Assembly (NCBI GenBank): GCA_027315115.1 | Contig: DAHUYQ010000028.1 | Coordinates: 62,001-126,000 of the forward strand | Length of the DNA stretch: 64,000 nucleotides | Direction of reading: 5' to 3' | Source of the DNA: Solirubrobacterales bacterium | GTDB taxonomy: Bacteria; Actinomycetota; Thermoleophilia; Solirubrobacterales; Solirubrobacteraceae | In this document: positions 16,100 through 24,322 of the stretch, in pieces | How the letters are laid out: each line of letters starts with the position of its first letter | Position numbering within the stretch: the stretch's first letter is position 1 | Program-made: the position numbers and the translations under genes | Notes under the pieces: generated by a model | The model's database searches: none | The model's input: only the letters and a program-made list of their open reading frames with translations | Told to the model about the DNA's origin: nothing

Positions 16100-16815
16100 C
16101 TGGGCCGGCGGCGCAGCTCTCCGTAGCGCTCATCCCAGACGCCGCTGCGAAGATCGGCCTCGAGCGCCGCCAGGGCGCGCTGCGCGACGGCCGCAGGCAA
16201 CCTCGGCCAGATCGACTGCGCGCCGCGAACGGCGGGGTCCAGGAACGCCTCCGGCCGCGCGAAGCAGGCTTCGAGGAACCCGTCCGAGCAGTCCGCCGGG
16301 ACGGGGATCGACTCGACGCTCGCCCCGCCGAGCACGTCGACGACCTCCTCGATCGGCGGGAACCTGCGCCGGTCGTCGGCCAGCGCCTCGGGCAGGTAGT
16401 CGGCCAGCAGCCAGAACTCGCCGAGGGCGCCCGGGTCGAAGGTCAGCACGACCACACGCTCCCGCGCGACCCGCCGCAACTCGCGCAGGCCCGCGCGCGG
16501 ATCGCGCCAGTGATGGATCGTGACCATCGCCATCGCCACATCGAAGGAGCCCGCGTCCAACGGCAGCGCCTCGGCGCAGGCATCGATCGCCGGCGCCAGG
16601 CCGGCCGGTCGCTGCGCCCGCATGCCGGCGGACGGCTCCGCCGCCAGCACGTACCGGTCGCGCGGCTCATAGGAGCCGGCGCCGGCGCCGACGTTCAGCA
16701 GGCTGCGAGCATCGCCGAGCGCCTCCAGCACGCGAGCCTCGATGCGCGGGTCCGCGCGACGCTTGGCCGGGTAGGCGGCGGCATGCTCGTCGTAGTCGAT
16801 GCTGCCGCCGGGCAT
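16045..16815 (-). CDS. Class I SAM-dependent methyltransferase
   Basis: A 256-residue protein with the Rossmann-type methyltransferase motifs: motif I LLNVGAGAGSYEP (near 38-50), the acidic end of strand 2 LAAEPSAGMRAQRP, ALPLDAGSFDVAMAMVTIHHW (motif II/III) and LRELRRVARERVVVLTF. It belongs to the Methyltransf_11 type that acts on small molecules or lipids, and its substrate is unknown. The ATG at 16815 (MPGGSIDYDEHAAAYPAKR) is the sensible start, because the open frame further upstream is Arg-rich and non-homologous in character. It overlaps the convergent zinc-ribbon gene. Confidence 0.88.
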   Translation of the reverse strand: MPGGSIDYDEHAAAYPAKRRADPRIEARVLEALGDARSLLNVGAGAGSYEPRDRYVLAAEPSAGMRAQRPAGLAPAIDACAEALPLDAGSFDVAMAMVTIHHWRDPRAGLRELRRVARERVVVLTFDPGALGEFWLLADYLPEALADDRRRFPPIEEVVDVLGGASVESIPVPADCSDGFLEACFARPEAFLDPAVRGAQSIWPRLPAAVAQRALAALEADLRSGVWDERYGELRRRPSYEGALRLVVSRSAAGPT

Positions 16816-17137
16816 GGGACAGAGTCTACGGTGCAAAGCTCTTCGGGTTGTATAGCTCTTTTGGTAGCCTGCGGATTGTGGACGCCTCAAAGACAGCGAA
16901 CGTCGAGAGGTTGAAGCTCGGCGACAAGCTCGTCCTGCGAGTCGCTGGCAGAGCGCGCGAACGGATCGCTGCGTAAGCCGGGGACGCATAGGGCACTGGC
17001 GCGGCACGGACATCCAGAGACGGATCGAGGGACCGGCGTAGCGGCCGAAACCGCACAAGTCGAGGCGGATTTCAGCAGATCTATGCGGATCGGCACAATC
17101 CCGCCGATGACCCCGTAATCCCGCTCTAGAAAGCCAA
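16816..17137. other. Intergenic stretch without a confident gene
   Basis: Only a 32-codon frame (16878-16976, plus strand; starts GTG, reads VDASKTANVERLKLGDKLVLRVAGR) looks slightly protein-like. TATAGC at 16850-16855 precedes it. No ribosome binding site or family supports it, and I would not annotate it as a gene. Confidence 0.3.
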
Positions 17138-17159
17138 AGGCCCCGGATTTCCGGGGCCT
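17138..17159 (-). terminator. Rho-independent terminator of tRNA-Trp
   Basis: AGGCCCCGGA and TCCGGGGCCT form a 10-bp stem. Read on the minus strand, it is followed by TTGGCTTTCT. It begins nine bases after the 3' end of tRNA-Trp. Confidence 0.75.
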
Positions 17160-17167
17160 CTGGGCAG

Positions 17168-17238
17168 CGGGGGACCGAGGAGTCGAACCTCGCGTTGCGG
17201 TTTTGGAGACCGCCGTGTTACCGATACACCAGTCCCCC
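17168..17238 (-). tRNA. tRNA-Trp (anticodon CCA)
   Basis: On the minus strand GGGGGAC pairs with GTCCCCC (discriminator G). The anticodon stem is GCGGT/ACCGC with loop CTCCAAA, and the T arm is CGAGG-TTCGACT-CCTCG. The anticodon CCA reads UGG. CCA is not encoded. A terminator hairpin follows. Confidence 0.95.
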
Positions 17239-17448
17239 CAAGGCGGAGCCTCCGCATTGTAGGTGCTCGGCGGGCTGCCGAGCGGGCCTGCTGCCACGCA
17301 AGCCAAGAATGGACGCCCGACGCGCCCGAACTGACCCCCGTCCGCGGCTGACGCCACCCCTCAAGCGATCCTGGCCTCATGCCGACAGATGCATGGACGG
17401 TCCCGGTATGCCCGCACACGCGCGCACATCCCATCCTGGAGCGGCGCT

Positions 17449-18972
17449 ATGACCGCGCCTCGGGGAGCGCTACGCCTCTTGAGAGCGATCGGAAGGCGGC
17501 TGAGCGGCTGGGACGAGACCGCCTTCACGCTCGTCGAGGTGCTGGTGGCGATGGTGATACTCGTCGTCGGTCTGCTCTCGCTGCTGACCATGCTCGACAC
17601 CGCCGAAAGGGCCAGCGCTACCACGCGGGCGCGAGAAGGGGCGACGAACCTGGCGCGTCAGATCCTGGAGGACGCGCGCACGATCCCGTATGCGCAGATC
17701 ATCCCGACCTCCATCGAAAACCAGTTGCGGGCGATGAATGGCCTGGCCGACGCGTCGCCCACTACCGGCTGGCAGATCGAACGGCGCGGCTTCCTCTACA
17801 CCGTAACGGCCGAAGAGTGCGCGATCGACAATCCCAAGGATGGCCTCGCGCAAACCCACGGCAGCACCTTCTGCGCAGGACAGGAGGAATGGAAAGAACG
17901 CGACACGATCGACACCGAACCGGAAGACCTCAAGCGCATCACGGCGAAGGTGAGTTGGACATTCCAAAAACACACGGACACGGTCGAGCAGGTCTCGACT
18001 CTGACGGCGGCGGGCCAAGCGATTGGGCTGATCGCCAGCCAGCTCGAGCTCACCTCGCCCTTCACTAGCACTGAACCCGTAATAGGCCCAGCGTACGCAC
18101 TGACACGCGCGCTGACCTTCTCGGTCTCCTTCCCGGAAGGAACCAGCGCGATCGACTGGTCGCTCGAAGGCTCCAAGCAGGAAGAAATCGAAGTGTCGAG
18201 CAAAGCCACCTCGGCGTCGTTCTCGTGGACGATCGACGACGAAGCGGAAAAAATCTACGTCTCGGACGGCACATACCAGGTATCCGCGCAGGCAGTCGAC
18301 TCCACCGGGGTCATCGGCCCGCCGATCTCGATCTCCGTGCGCCTCATACGCGGGACGCCGGCCGCGCCGAGCGAACTCGAGGGCGGCTTCAACACCGTGT
18401 ACACGAACGGCTTGGAAGCGACCGAAGTGGCAGAACTCCAGTGGAAAGCCAACTCAGAACGAAACGTAATCGGCTATCGCGTCTATGGACCGGCCAAAGA
18501 ACTCATCTGCCCGGAAAGCTTGGAAACGCTGAGCACAACCACCACCTGCACCGACTTCCACCTTCTCAAAGAAAAACCCTCCGAACGCATGTATTCGGTC
18601 GTCGCCCTGTACCGCAACGCCACCGAAGAAGTCAAGGAAAGCGAACCCGCCGAAATCACCATCAAGCGCACCGAAAGCATCGCACCCAATCCACCGTCCA
18701 ATCTGGTCGCGACGAAGAATGTCGATGGTTCCCTGACGTTGACGTGGGATGCTCCGACAAGCGGCGAAGCGCCCTTCTACCGCATTTACCGCGGGTCCAA
18801 AGAATACGCGAGTCGCTACGCTGTCACGCTGGCATCCGAATGTAAAGTCGAATCGACCTCGACCGTATGCTCCTTCACCGACACGGCGGCGGAAGGCGTA
18901 CACGAATACTGGGTGACCGCCGCCAGCATCCACCTCGTGGAGTCAAAATTCGCAGGTCCGGTGAGCGGATGA
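17449..18972 (+). CDS. Type IV pilin-like protein with fibronectin type III-like C-terminus
   Basis: A 507-residue protein whose N-terminus carries a prepilin leader and the hydrophobic helix TAFTLVEVLVAMVILVVGLLSLLTML (about 24-49), a class III/type IV prepilin cleavage motif (A/FTLVE). The following region has an extended pilin-like helix (AREGATNLARQILEDARTIPYAQI). The C-terminal half is beta-rich with two fibronectin-type III-like repeats (about 310-410 and 420-507, the second starting PNPPSNLVATKNVDGSLTLTWDAP). The ATG at 17449 follows CTGGAGC. It heads a three-gene set with ATGA overlaps. Glu codons are mostly GAA and many Lys codons AAA, unlike neighbouring genes. Confidence 0.85.
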   Translation: MTAPRGALRLLRAIGRRLSGWDETAFTLVEVLVAMVILVVGLLSLLTMLDTAERASATTRAREGATNLARQILEDARTIPYAQIIPTSIENQLRAMNGLADASPTTGWQIERRGFLYTVTAEECAIDNPKDGLAQTHGSTFCAGQEEWKERDTIDTEPEDLKRITAKVSWTFQKHTDTVEQVSTLTAAGQAIGLIASQLELTSPFTSTEPVIGPAYALTRALTFSVSFPEGTSAIDWSLEGSKQEEIEVSSKATSASFSWTIDDEAEKIYVSDGTYQVSAQAVDSTGVIGPPISISVRLIRGTPAAPSELEGGFNTVYTNGLEATEVAELQWKANSERNVIGYRVYGPAKELICPESLETLSTTTTCTDFHLLKEKPSERMYSVVALYRNATEEVKESEPAEITIKRTESIAPNPPSNLVATKNVDGSLTLTWDAPTSGEAPFYRIYRGSKEYASRYAVTLASECKVESTSTVCSFTDTAAEGVHEYWVTAASIHLVESKFAGPVSG

Positions 18973-19913
18973 TAAGCCTGCGCGATGACCGGGGCTTCAC
19001 ACTCGTGGAGCTGCTCGTGACGATGACGATCTCTATCGTCATCCTCGGGGCGATCCTGATGGTGCTCGAAGTCTTCCAGAGCAACGCCCGTGATGCCCAG
19101 CTTCGCAACGAAAACCAGGACGCCGCCCGCACCACTCTCGACGGTGTCTCCAGGCAGCTGCGGAACGTCGTCGCACGTACAACCAACGAAGGGACGGTAC
19201 CAGGGGCGCTGGAGCAGGCGGAAGAATACGCGATCACGTTTGAGACGGTCGATGCGAGCAGATCCTCCAGCGGCGAAAACACGCTTAATGCGATGCGAGT
19301 GCGCTACTGCCTGGACGACTCCAATCCCGAAGACGAGGTGCTGTGGGAAGAGACGAAGCGCTGGGAAACCAAAGAAGCACCGGAAGTTCCCAGCTCCACG
19401 GCATGTCCCGATCGAACCAAGGAAGGGACCTCGGAAGCCGACTGGGAAAAACTTACCCGGGTCGTCCAGAACATTACCAACCGCATGAATGGCGAGAAAC
19501 ACGCGCTCTTCACCTACTCCGCCAAAGAAACTCCCGAGATCCTCTCCGTCGCCGTCGACATGTTCCTGGACGTCGACCCGAAACAGGCACGTCCCGGCAG
19601 CACCGAGCTCACAAGCGGGGTATCGCTTCGCAACGCCAATCGCCGTCCAATCGCCGAATTCAGCGCCACCCTGGAAAACGCCAATAACACAAACGAGCGC
19701 TACGTACGCCTCAACGCGTCCGCCTCCTACGACCCCGATGGGCTCTCGCTCACCTACAAATGGTGGCTCAACGGAGCGGAACTGCTCACGACCTCCCAGC
19801 AGTACGTGACAAAAGAAGCCTTTGCCACCGGCACCACGCAGAAATTCAAGCTCGAAGTCACCAACCCCGGCGGCCTCTCGGGAAGCATAGAAAAGAGCGT
19901 GGAGATAAAATGA
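18969..19913 (+). CDS. Type IV pilin-like protein with PKD-like domain (PilW/PulJ type)
   Basis: A 314-residue protein with the prepilin signature DRGFTLVELLVTMTISIVILGAILMVL (about 7-33, cleavage expected after Gly9) and a downstream amphipathic helix (NARDAQLRNENQDAARTTLDGVSRQLRNV) typical of minor pseudopilins. The C-terminal 90 residues look like a PKD domain (RPIAEFSATLENA, then ASASYDPDGLSLTYKWWLNGAEL). It overlaps the first pilin gene by ATGA and the third in the same way, so the three are translated together. Codon use is GAA/AAA-rich. It probably forms part of a pseudopilus or adhesive fibre tip. Confidence 0.85.
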   Translation: MISLRDDRGFTLVELLVTMTISIVILGAILMVLEVFQSNARDAQLRNENQDAARTTLDGVSRQLRNVVARTTNEGTVPGALEQAEEYAITFETVDASRSSSGENTLNAMRVRYCLDDSNPEDEVLWEETKRWETKEAPEVPSSTACPDRTKEGTSEADWEKLTRVVQNITNRMNGEKHALFTYSAKETPEILSVAVDMFLDVDPKQARPGSTELTSGVSLRNANRRPIAEFSATLENANNTNERYVRLNASASYDPDGLSLTYKWWLNGAELLTTSQQYVTKEAFATGTTQKFKLEVTNPGGLSGSIEKSVEIK

Positions 19914-21211
19914 GACACGCAGGCAACGAGGACGGGTTCGTGATGGTGGCCGCGATCGCGGTGCTGACGATCATCCTCGGCCTCGGCCTGGGACTGCTCC
20001 TGTTCAGCGACGCTCAGCAGACGAGCTCTTCCCGCGAGCAGGCGAGCGAGGCGGCTTTCAACGTCGCCGAAGCGGCACTCAACGCGCAAATCGGTCAGCT
20101 TGCGCGCAAATGGCCGAATCCCAAAGCCACCGAACCGGAAACGGAAATGCCGCGGGTCTGCACCGCCGGCTCAAGTACTGAAACCAACGACTGCCCCAGC
20201 CCCAGCGATCTGAAACTCGACCCCAACACGGGCTCGACCTCGTGCTCCGGCACCGACGCATGGGGCTCCTCGCTCAGCAACCAGTGGACCACCTACGTGA
20301 GGCGGGATGTAAAAGAAGGCACGGCCGAAAGCCTGCTCTTCAATTCGGCGAAGGAGGAAAAGGAACTTACCTACCCCGAACTCCCGGAAACCGGAGCGCT
20401 ATGGGTACGAGCGGTCGGCGTCGTGCAGTGCCACGCCGTCGCGGTGGTCTCGCTCGTGACCCGTTTGCGCATCAAGCTAAGGTTTCCTGAAGATGCGATC
20501 GCGGGCAACTGGTTCAAGGTCACGAACGAGGGCAAGAAGGTCATCGTCAACCGCATGGGCAGGGCGGCCGAAGCGGCCCCCATCAGCATGCGGTGCGAGG
20601 GAAGGAAATCGCTGAAAGAATGCGAGGAATACTCCGAACCCAAGGAACAGGTCTCGCCACCTATCGGCGAAGAAAATCCACAGAGCGCGCGCACGACCCT
20701 GACGACCAGCCAACTGGAAACGCTCAGGGACGAAGCACTGGCGCACGGGACGTTCTACTCGGCGATATCTCCCTATCACTGTCCGACGAGCATGACCGAA
20801 CTCGAAGGAGTTGAACTTTCGAGTGACGCGCGGGCGCCGGTATATGTCGAAGAATGCGGCGCCCTAAAGATCACGGCCAACGGCACCGCTAACACGGCAG
20901 CCAATCCCGGCTTTCTCATACTTGCCGACGGCACACTTGAACTGAGCGGCACCAGCACCTATTACGGGGTGATCTATGCCGCCAACCTGCAGAACGCCTC
21001 GGGGGCGATCGTCAAACTACAGGGCAAAACGCTGGTCGTGGGCGGGATCATCGTAGACGGTGACGGCGGGATCGAATTCGGGTCGAGCGGGCAAAGCGAG
21101 AACAAACCGGCCAACCTTGAATTCGACTCGCTCGCGGTCAACAACCTCACGATCTCCGCCGGGGCCGCTGCAACTCGCAACAGCTTCCGCATCCTTCCCG
21201 CCGGCCAGTGA
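19910..21211 (+). CDS. PilX-like minor pilin/membrane-anchored surface protein
   Basis: A 433-residue protein starting in the ATGA overlap. The N-terminus (NEDGFVMVAAIAVLTIILGLGLGLLLFSDA) is a prepilin-like helix with GFVMV in place of the usual GFTLVE, as in PilX-type proteins, followed by the helix SSREQASEAAFNVAEAALNAQIGQL that is typical of PilX N-domains. The remainder is a large, Thr/Ser-rich beta domain with eight or so cysteines, possibly disulfide-bonded. The last 110 residues have repeated short beta strands with Gly/Asn turns (LSGTSTYYGVIYAANLQNASGAIVKLQGKTLVVGGIIVDGDGGIEFG), resembling a beta-helix. No assembly ATPase or platform gene is nearby. Confidence 0.8.
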   Translation: MRHAGNEDGFVMVAAIAVLTIILGLGLGLLLFSDAQQTSSSREQASEAAFNVAEAALNAQIGQLARKWPNPKATEPETEMPRVCTAGSSTETNDCPSPSDLKLDPNTGSTSCSGTDAWGSSLSNQWTTYVRRDVKEGTAESLLFNSAKEEKELTYPELPETGALWVRAVGVVQCHAVAVVSLVTRLRIKLRFPEDAIAGNWFKVTNEGKKVIVNRMGRAAEAAPISMRCEGRKSLKECEEYSEPKEQVSPPIGEENPQSARTTLTTSQLETLRDEALAHGTFYSAISPYHCPTSMTELEGVELSSDARAPVYVEECGALKITANGTANTAANPGFLILADGTLELSGTSTYYGVIYAANLQNASGAIVKLQGKTLVVGGIIVDGDGGIEFGSSGQSENKPANLEFDSLAVNNLTISAGAAATRNSFRILPAGQ

Positions 21212-21344
21212 GCGTCCTCTGAGCTCCGCGTGGGACCTGGGCCGCCCTCACACGTCCCAGGACGCGACGCTCCGCCCAACCTACGCTGCGGATAGCGTGG
21301 TTTGCCGCGATGCCATGCGCGCGGGCATAGGCGATGCTCGCAGC

Positions 21345-22148
21345 ATGACCACCTTCGCCCCCTCCCCCGCCGCCACGCCCATATCCGACCTGCTCGACCT
21401 GACCGGCAAGACGGCGATCGTCACCGGCGGCGCGATGGGAATCGGCAACGGCATCGCACGGCGCCTGCACGAGGCCGGAGCCAGCGTGCTGGTGGCCGAC
21501 CTGGACCCGAGCGCAGGCGAGGCGGCCGCTGCGCAGTTGAACGCGCGGCGCGAGCACAGCGCGCTCTGCACGAAGACCGACGTGGGCGAGGCCGAGCAGG
21601 TGCGCGCGATGGTCTCCGCGGCGGTCGAGAGCTTCGGCGGCCTGGACATCCTCGTCAACAACGCCGGCATCTATCCGATGGTCTCCTTCCGGGACACGGA
21701 CCTCGCCACGTTCGAGCGGGTGCTGCGCGTCAACCTGGTGGGCGTGTTCCTGTGCATGAAGGCCGGCGCGGAGCAGATGATCGCGCAGGGACGCGGCGGG
21801 AAGATCATCAACGTGACCTCGGTGGACGCCCTGCACCCCTCGATGGTGGGGCTGGCCAACTACGACGCCTCCAAGCACGGTCTTTGGGGGCTGACCAAGA
21901 ACGTTGCGCTCGAGCTCGCCGAGTACGGGATCTTCGTGAACGCGATCGCCCCGGGCGGCGTGGCCACGCCCGGCACCGGGGTGCCCAGCGTGCAGGACGC
22001 GGTGGCGGAGACCGTGGCGCGCATCCCGATGCACCGGATGGCCGACCAGGACGAGATGGGGCGCGTCGCGCTCTTCCTTGCCTCGGAGCTCTCCAGCTAC
22101 ATGACCGGCTCCCAGGTCGTCGCCGACGGCGGCATGCTGCTGATGTAG
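21345..22148 (+). CDS. Short-chain dehydrogenase/reductase
   Basis: A 267-residue classical SDR. The cofactor motif is TGGAMGIGNGIA, followed by ADLD (acidic end of strand 2, favouring NAD), NNAGIY, the catalytic Ser in NVTSVDAL, YDASK (the YxxxK pair) and the C-terminal ASELSSYMTGSQVVADGGMLL. It probably oxidises a secondary alcohol or reduces a ketone; the substrate is unknown. The ATG at 21345 is chosen because the upstream frame from 21060 lies over the end of the pilin gene. The stop abuts the ATG of the polysaccharide deacetylase, though the two functions are not obviously linked. Confidence 0.92.
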   Translation: MTTFAPSPAATPISDLLDLTGKTAIVTGGAMGIGNGIARRLHEAGASVLVADLDPSAGEAAAAQLNARREHSALCTKTDVGEAEQVRAMVSAAVESFGGLDILVNNAGIYPMVSFRDTDLATFERVLRVNLVGVFLCMKAGAEQMIAQGRGGKIINVTSVDALHPSMVGLANYDASKHGLWGLTKNVALELAEYGIFVNAIAPGGVATPGTGVPSVQDAVAETVARIPMHRMADQDEMGRVALFLASELSSYMTGSQVVADGGMLLM

Positions 22149-23012
22149 ATGGCTATCCGCGCGATGCGACACAGCCGCCCGCTCGGACGCCTGGCGCTGG
22201 GCTTGGCGTTGAGCGTGGCTGCCGGCGGCCTTGGAGCGGCCACGGCGATCTGGCCGGTGGGCGCCGTGGCGCGCGCCGCGCCCCGTCACAGGGTTCGCTA
22301 CCGGCCCGTCGGCTGCCGGACCAGCGGCGGCGAAGTGGCCCATTTCCAGGGGCCCGACCGGCGCCTTGTGGCGCTGAGCTTCGACGACGGCCCGTCGATC
22401 TACACGCGACAGTTCGTACGGATGCTGGCAGCCAACCACGTCGTGGCGACGTTCTTCATGATCGGCGAGCAGATCGACCCTGTCTACCGCGCGACGATGC
22501 GAGAAGAGCTGCGCGACGGGGACGCGCTCGGCGACCACACATGGAGCCATCCCGACCTCGTGGGGCTCGGCAGCCCCTTCAGCCAGATCAAGGGCACGCG
22601 CGAAGTGATTCGCCGCGAAACCGGGTACACCCCGTGCCTCTTCCGGCCGCCATACGGCGCCTACGACTCCGCGGTGGTGCACGCCGCCAGAACGCTCGGG
22701 CTGGCGACGATCATGTGGGACGTGGACCCCATCGACTGGTCGCTGCCGGGCGTGGGGGCCATCGAGCAGCGGGTGCTCGCGCAGGTGCGGCCCGGCTCGA
22801 TCATCCTCTCCCACGACGGCGGCGGGCCGCGGCAGGAGACGCTGCAGGCATACCCCTACATCATCCGCAGGCTTCGCGAACGCGGCTACAGGCTCGTGAC
22901 GGTCCCGCGGCTTCTCGGCTTCAAGACCGTCTACCGGCGGTGCACCCTGCGGTGCCGAGGAACGGCGATCAAAGGCAGGCCGCCGCGCGGCTCGATCGTG
23001 CAAGACGGCTGA
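22149..23012 (+). CDS. Secreted polysaccharide deacetylase (NodB/CE4 family)
   Basis: A 287-residue protein with a signal peptide or anchor (about 12-40, RLALGLALSVAAGGLGAATAIW) and a NodB domain (about 75-260). The CE4 motifs are all present: SFDDGP, GDHTWSHPDL (the metal His pair), RPPYG, DVDPIDW and IILSHDGGG. The enzyme removes acetyl groups from an extracellular glycan such as peptidoglycan. It begins directly after the SDR stop (TAG-ATG), so they are co-transcribed. Confidence 0.93.
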   Translation: MAIRAMRHSRPLGRLALGLALSVAAGGLGAATAIWPVGAVARAAPRHRVRYRPVGCRTSGGEVAHFQGPDRRLVALSFDDGPSIYTRQFVRMLAANHVVATFFMIGEQIDPVYRATMREELRDGDALGDHTWSHPDLVGLGSPFSQIKGTREVIRRETGYTPCLFRPPYGAYDSAVVHAARTLGLATIMWDVDPIDWSLPGVGAIEQRVLAQVRPGSIILSHDGGGPRQETLQAYPYIIRRLRERGYRLVTVPRLLGFKTVYRRCTLRCRGTAIKGRPPRGSIVQDG

Positions 23013-23126
23013 GCGCCGCCGGCGGACGCTCGGAGCGGCGTTGGTGAGAACCCGCTCAGGTTCCTCACATGCGCAGCGCGTGAGTCGATCACACCGGTAA
23101 ACAACCCCAAGGAAGGGAGCATCAGG

Positions 23127-23324
23127 ATGAGCATCAGCTCGATCTCCGGCGTCAGCAGCGCTGCGGTGGCGGCGGCGACAAAGCGCCCCGAGTCCACCGA
23201 GGTGCCCGGCGTGCCCGACCACGACGGCGACGGCGACAAAGCGCCCGCCGCGACCTCGACGACCGGCGCCAGCAGCGGCAGCGGCACGAGGGCGATTCCG
23301 GGCCAGCTCAACGTCAAGGCCTGA
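23127..23324 (+). CDS. Small Asp/Gly/Ser-rich hypothetical peptide
   Basis: A 65-residue protein (MSISSISGVSSAAVAAATKRPE, then VPGVPDHDGDGDKAP). The central PDHDGDGD acidic run could bind a divalent metal. Similar small proteins with a PDHDGDGD core occur in several bacteria but have no known role. AAGGAAGGGAGC lies eleven bases before the ATG at 23127. A long GC-rich hairpin follows the stop, so this is a separate small transcript. Confidence 0.65.
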   Translation: MSISSISGVSSAAVAAATKRPESTEVPGVPDHDGDGDKAPAATSTTGASSGSGTRAIPGQLNVKA

Positions 23325-23331
23325 AAGCGAA

Positions 23332-23365
23332 CGCCAAGGCCCCCGATGCGCAGGGGGCCTTGGCG
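23332..23365 (+). terminator. Strong hairpin after the small PDHDGDGD gene
   Basis: A 13-bp stem (CGCCAAGGCCCCC paired with GGGGGCCTTGGCG) and an 8-base loop start seven bases after the stop codon. There is no clear T tract. It marks the edge of the gene-poor stretch that follows. Confidence 0.7.
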
Positions 23366-23471
23366 CTGAAACGCGGCGTGGCCCGACAGGGCTCGGGTTG
23401 CCTGGAGACCTTGAGCCCCGAGGCATTGCGCTCCGCAAGCTCCCAGGCGCGCTTGCCAAGGTCGGGCGGAT

Positions 23472-23936
23472 CTACACGTTGCACAGGGCAGCTTCTAGGC
23501 GCTTGTGCATGATCGTGGCGTCTTCGTGCTCTATAGCGCCCTTGAACAGCTCAAGGTGAAGGTTCGCGCGTGCCTCCGACCACATCAGCGGCGGCGCCAC
23601 AAGCTCGTCTTCGAGCTCAGTGAACCCGTTCTCCTTCGCGCACGCCGCGATAGCGACGTTCGCGTCGTGACGAGCATCAGCGCCCGCTGCGCACTTCGTC
23701 CAGGCAAGCCACCCAGTTTGAAGCGGGACGTACGGAAGGCAAGGTCCGAGCAGAAGCATCTCGGGCTCCTCGACGCCCTCGCTGTGCCCTCGGGAGACGA
23801 CGAACTCGAGCGTCGCATCCGCCTCGGCCTCGGACAGCCCGTCCCACGAGATGGCAAGCGGCCACCAGCCCATGGGGACGGGAATGCGGAGCCGGGTACG
23901 GGACCGGAACCCGGAGGGGCTCCTCGAGGATCTCAT
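23472..23936 (-). CDS. Hypothetical protein, N-terminus uncertain
   Basis: The segment from about MGWWPLAISWDGLSEAEAD to the end (about 130 residues) is protein-like and amphipathic: TLEFVVSRGH, MLLLGPCLPYVPLQTGWLAWTKC, VAIAACAKENGFTELEDELVAPPLMWSEARANLHLELFKGAIEHEDATIMHKRLEAALCNV. The annotated start ATG at 23936 gives a Ser/Arg-rich leader. Another frame opening at 23955 (MPSDRLHEILEEPLRVPVPYP) looks more natural but would need a frameshift near 23873 to join. The family is unknown. It lies in the accessory stretch near the Fic gene. Confidence 0.45.
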   Translation of the reverse strand: MRSSRSPSGFRSRTRLRIPVPMGWWPLAISWDGLSEAEADATLEFVVSRGHSEGVEEPEMLLLGPCLPYVPLQTGWLAWTKCAAGADARHDANVAIAACAKENGFTELEDELVAPPLMWSEARANLHLELFKGAIEHEDATIMHKRLEAALCNV

Positions 23937-23946
23937 GGAGCCGGTC

Positions 23947-23965
23947 GCTCGGCAAGCCCGGCGGC
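23947..23965. repeat. 19-bp direct repeat, copy 1
   Basis: GCTCGGCAAGCCCGGCGGC, identical to the copy at 25304-25322. The two copies bracket the Fic gene, its partner and the small KRRRPK gene. No coding gene covers either copy with confidence, and 23937-24111 holds nothing else I can name. Confidence 0.6.
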
Positions 23966-24111
23966 GAGTTGTGGCCGCGATGGGGCGAGTTCGTTACCCG
24001 CGAGGCTGATGGTCGCCGGCGGCCGATGACGTCGTCTGCGCCGACGAATGACCCTCAGGTGGCGGCTCGGGCACGGGCGCCATTTGGCGGCGTGCATGAG
24101 CGGCGTGAGAG

Positions 24112-24318
24112 CTACTTGCGGACGGTTGGGATCGGGTCGGCGCCGGCGGCGGTCGCGGCGTCGAGCATCTCCTGGGCGCGCTTGGCGCCTTGGGAGAGCA
24201 GCATGCCCGTGAGCGCAAGCTCAGAGGCCGTGTTCTCATCCCACGGCCTGATGCTCTTGCCGTCGGCGACGCAACGTCCCTCGGGCAGATCCAGGTTCCG
24301 GTAGCGGATCTTCCTCAT
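24112..24318 (-). CDS. Small partner of the Fic protein, candidate antitoxin
   Basis: A 68-residue protein starting at ATG 24318 after TTGAGGTG (MRKIRYRNLDLPEGRCVADGKSIRPW). Its helical C-terminal half, ENTASELALTGMLLSQGAKRAQEML, recalls the N-x-x-A-x-x-x-L-x-G-x-x-x-S pattern of VbhA-type Fic antitoxins. The inhibitory Glu expected just before the Gly is a Thr here, and the (S/T)xxxE(G/N) motif is not satisfied. The gene begins four bases after the Fic stop. Toxin-antitoxin pairing is inference from position. Confidence 0.5.
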   Translation of the reverse strand: MRKIRYRNLDLPEGRCVADGKSIRPWDENTASELALTGMLLSQGAKRAQEMLDAATAAGADPIPTVRK

Positions 24319-24322
24319 CACC

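Noticed and set aside
16878-16976. A 32-codon frame before tRNA-Trp
   Set aside because: No ribosome binding site, family or conservation evidence is available.
21147-23459. A 770-codon minus-strand open frame across the SDR and deacetylase genes
   Set aside because: It is repetitive in His/Arg/Ala and covers two clear genes on the other strand; GC-rich DNA lacks stop codons there.
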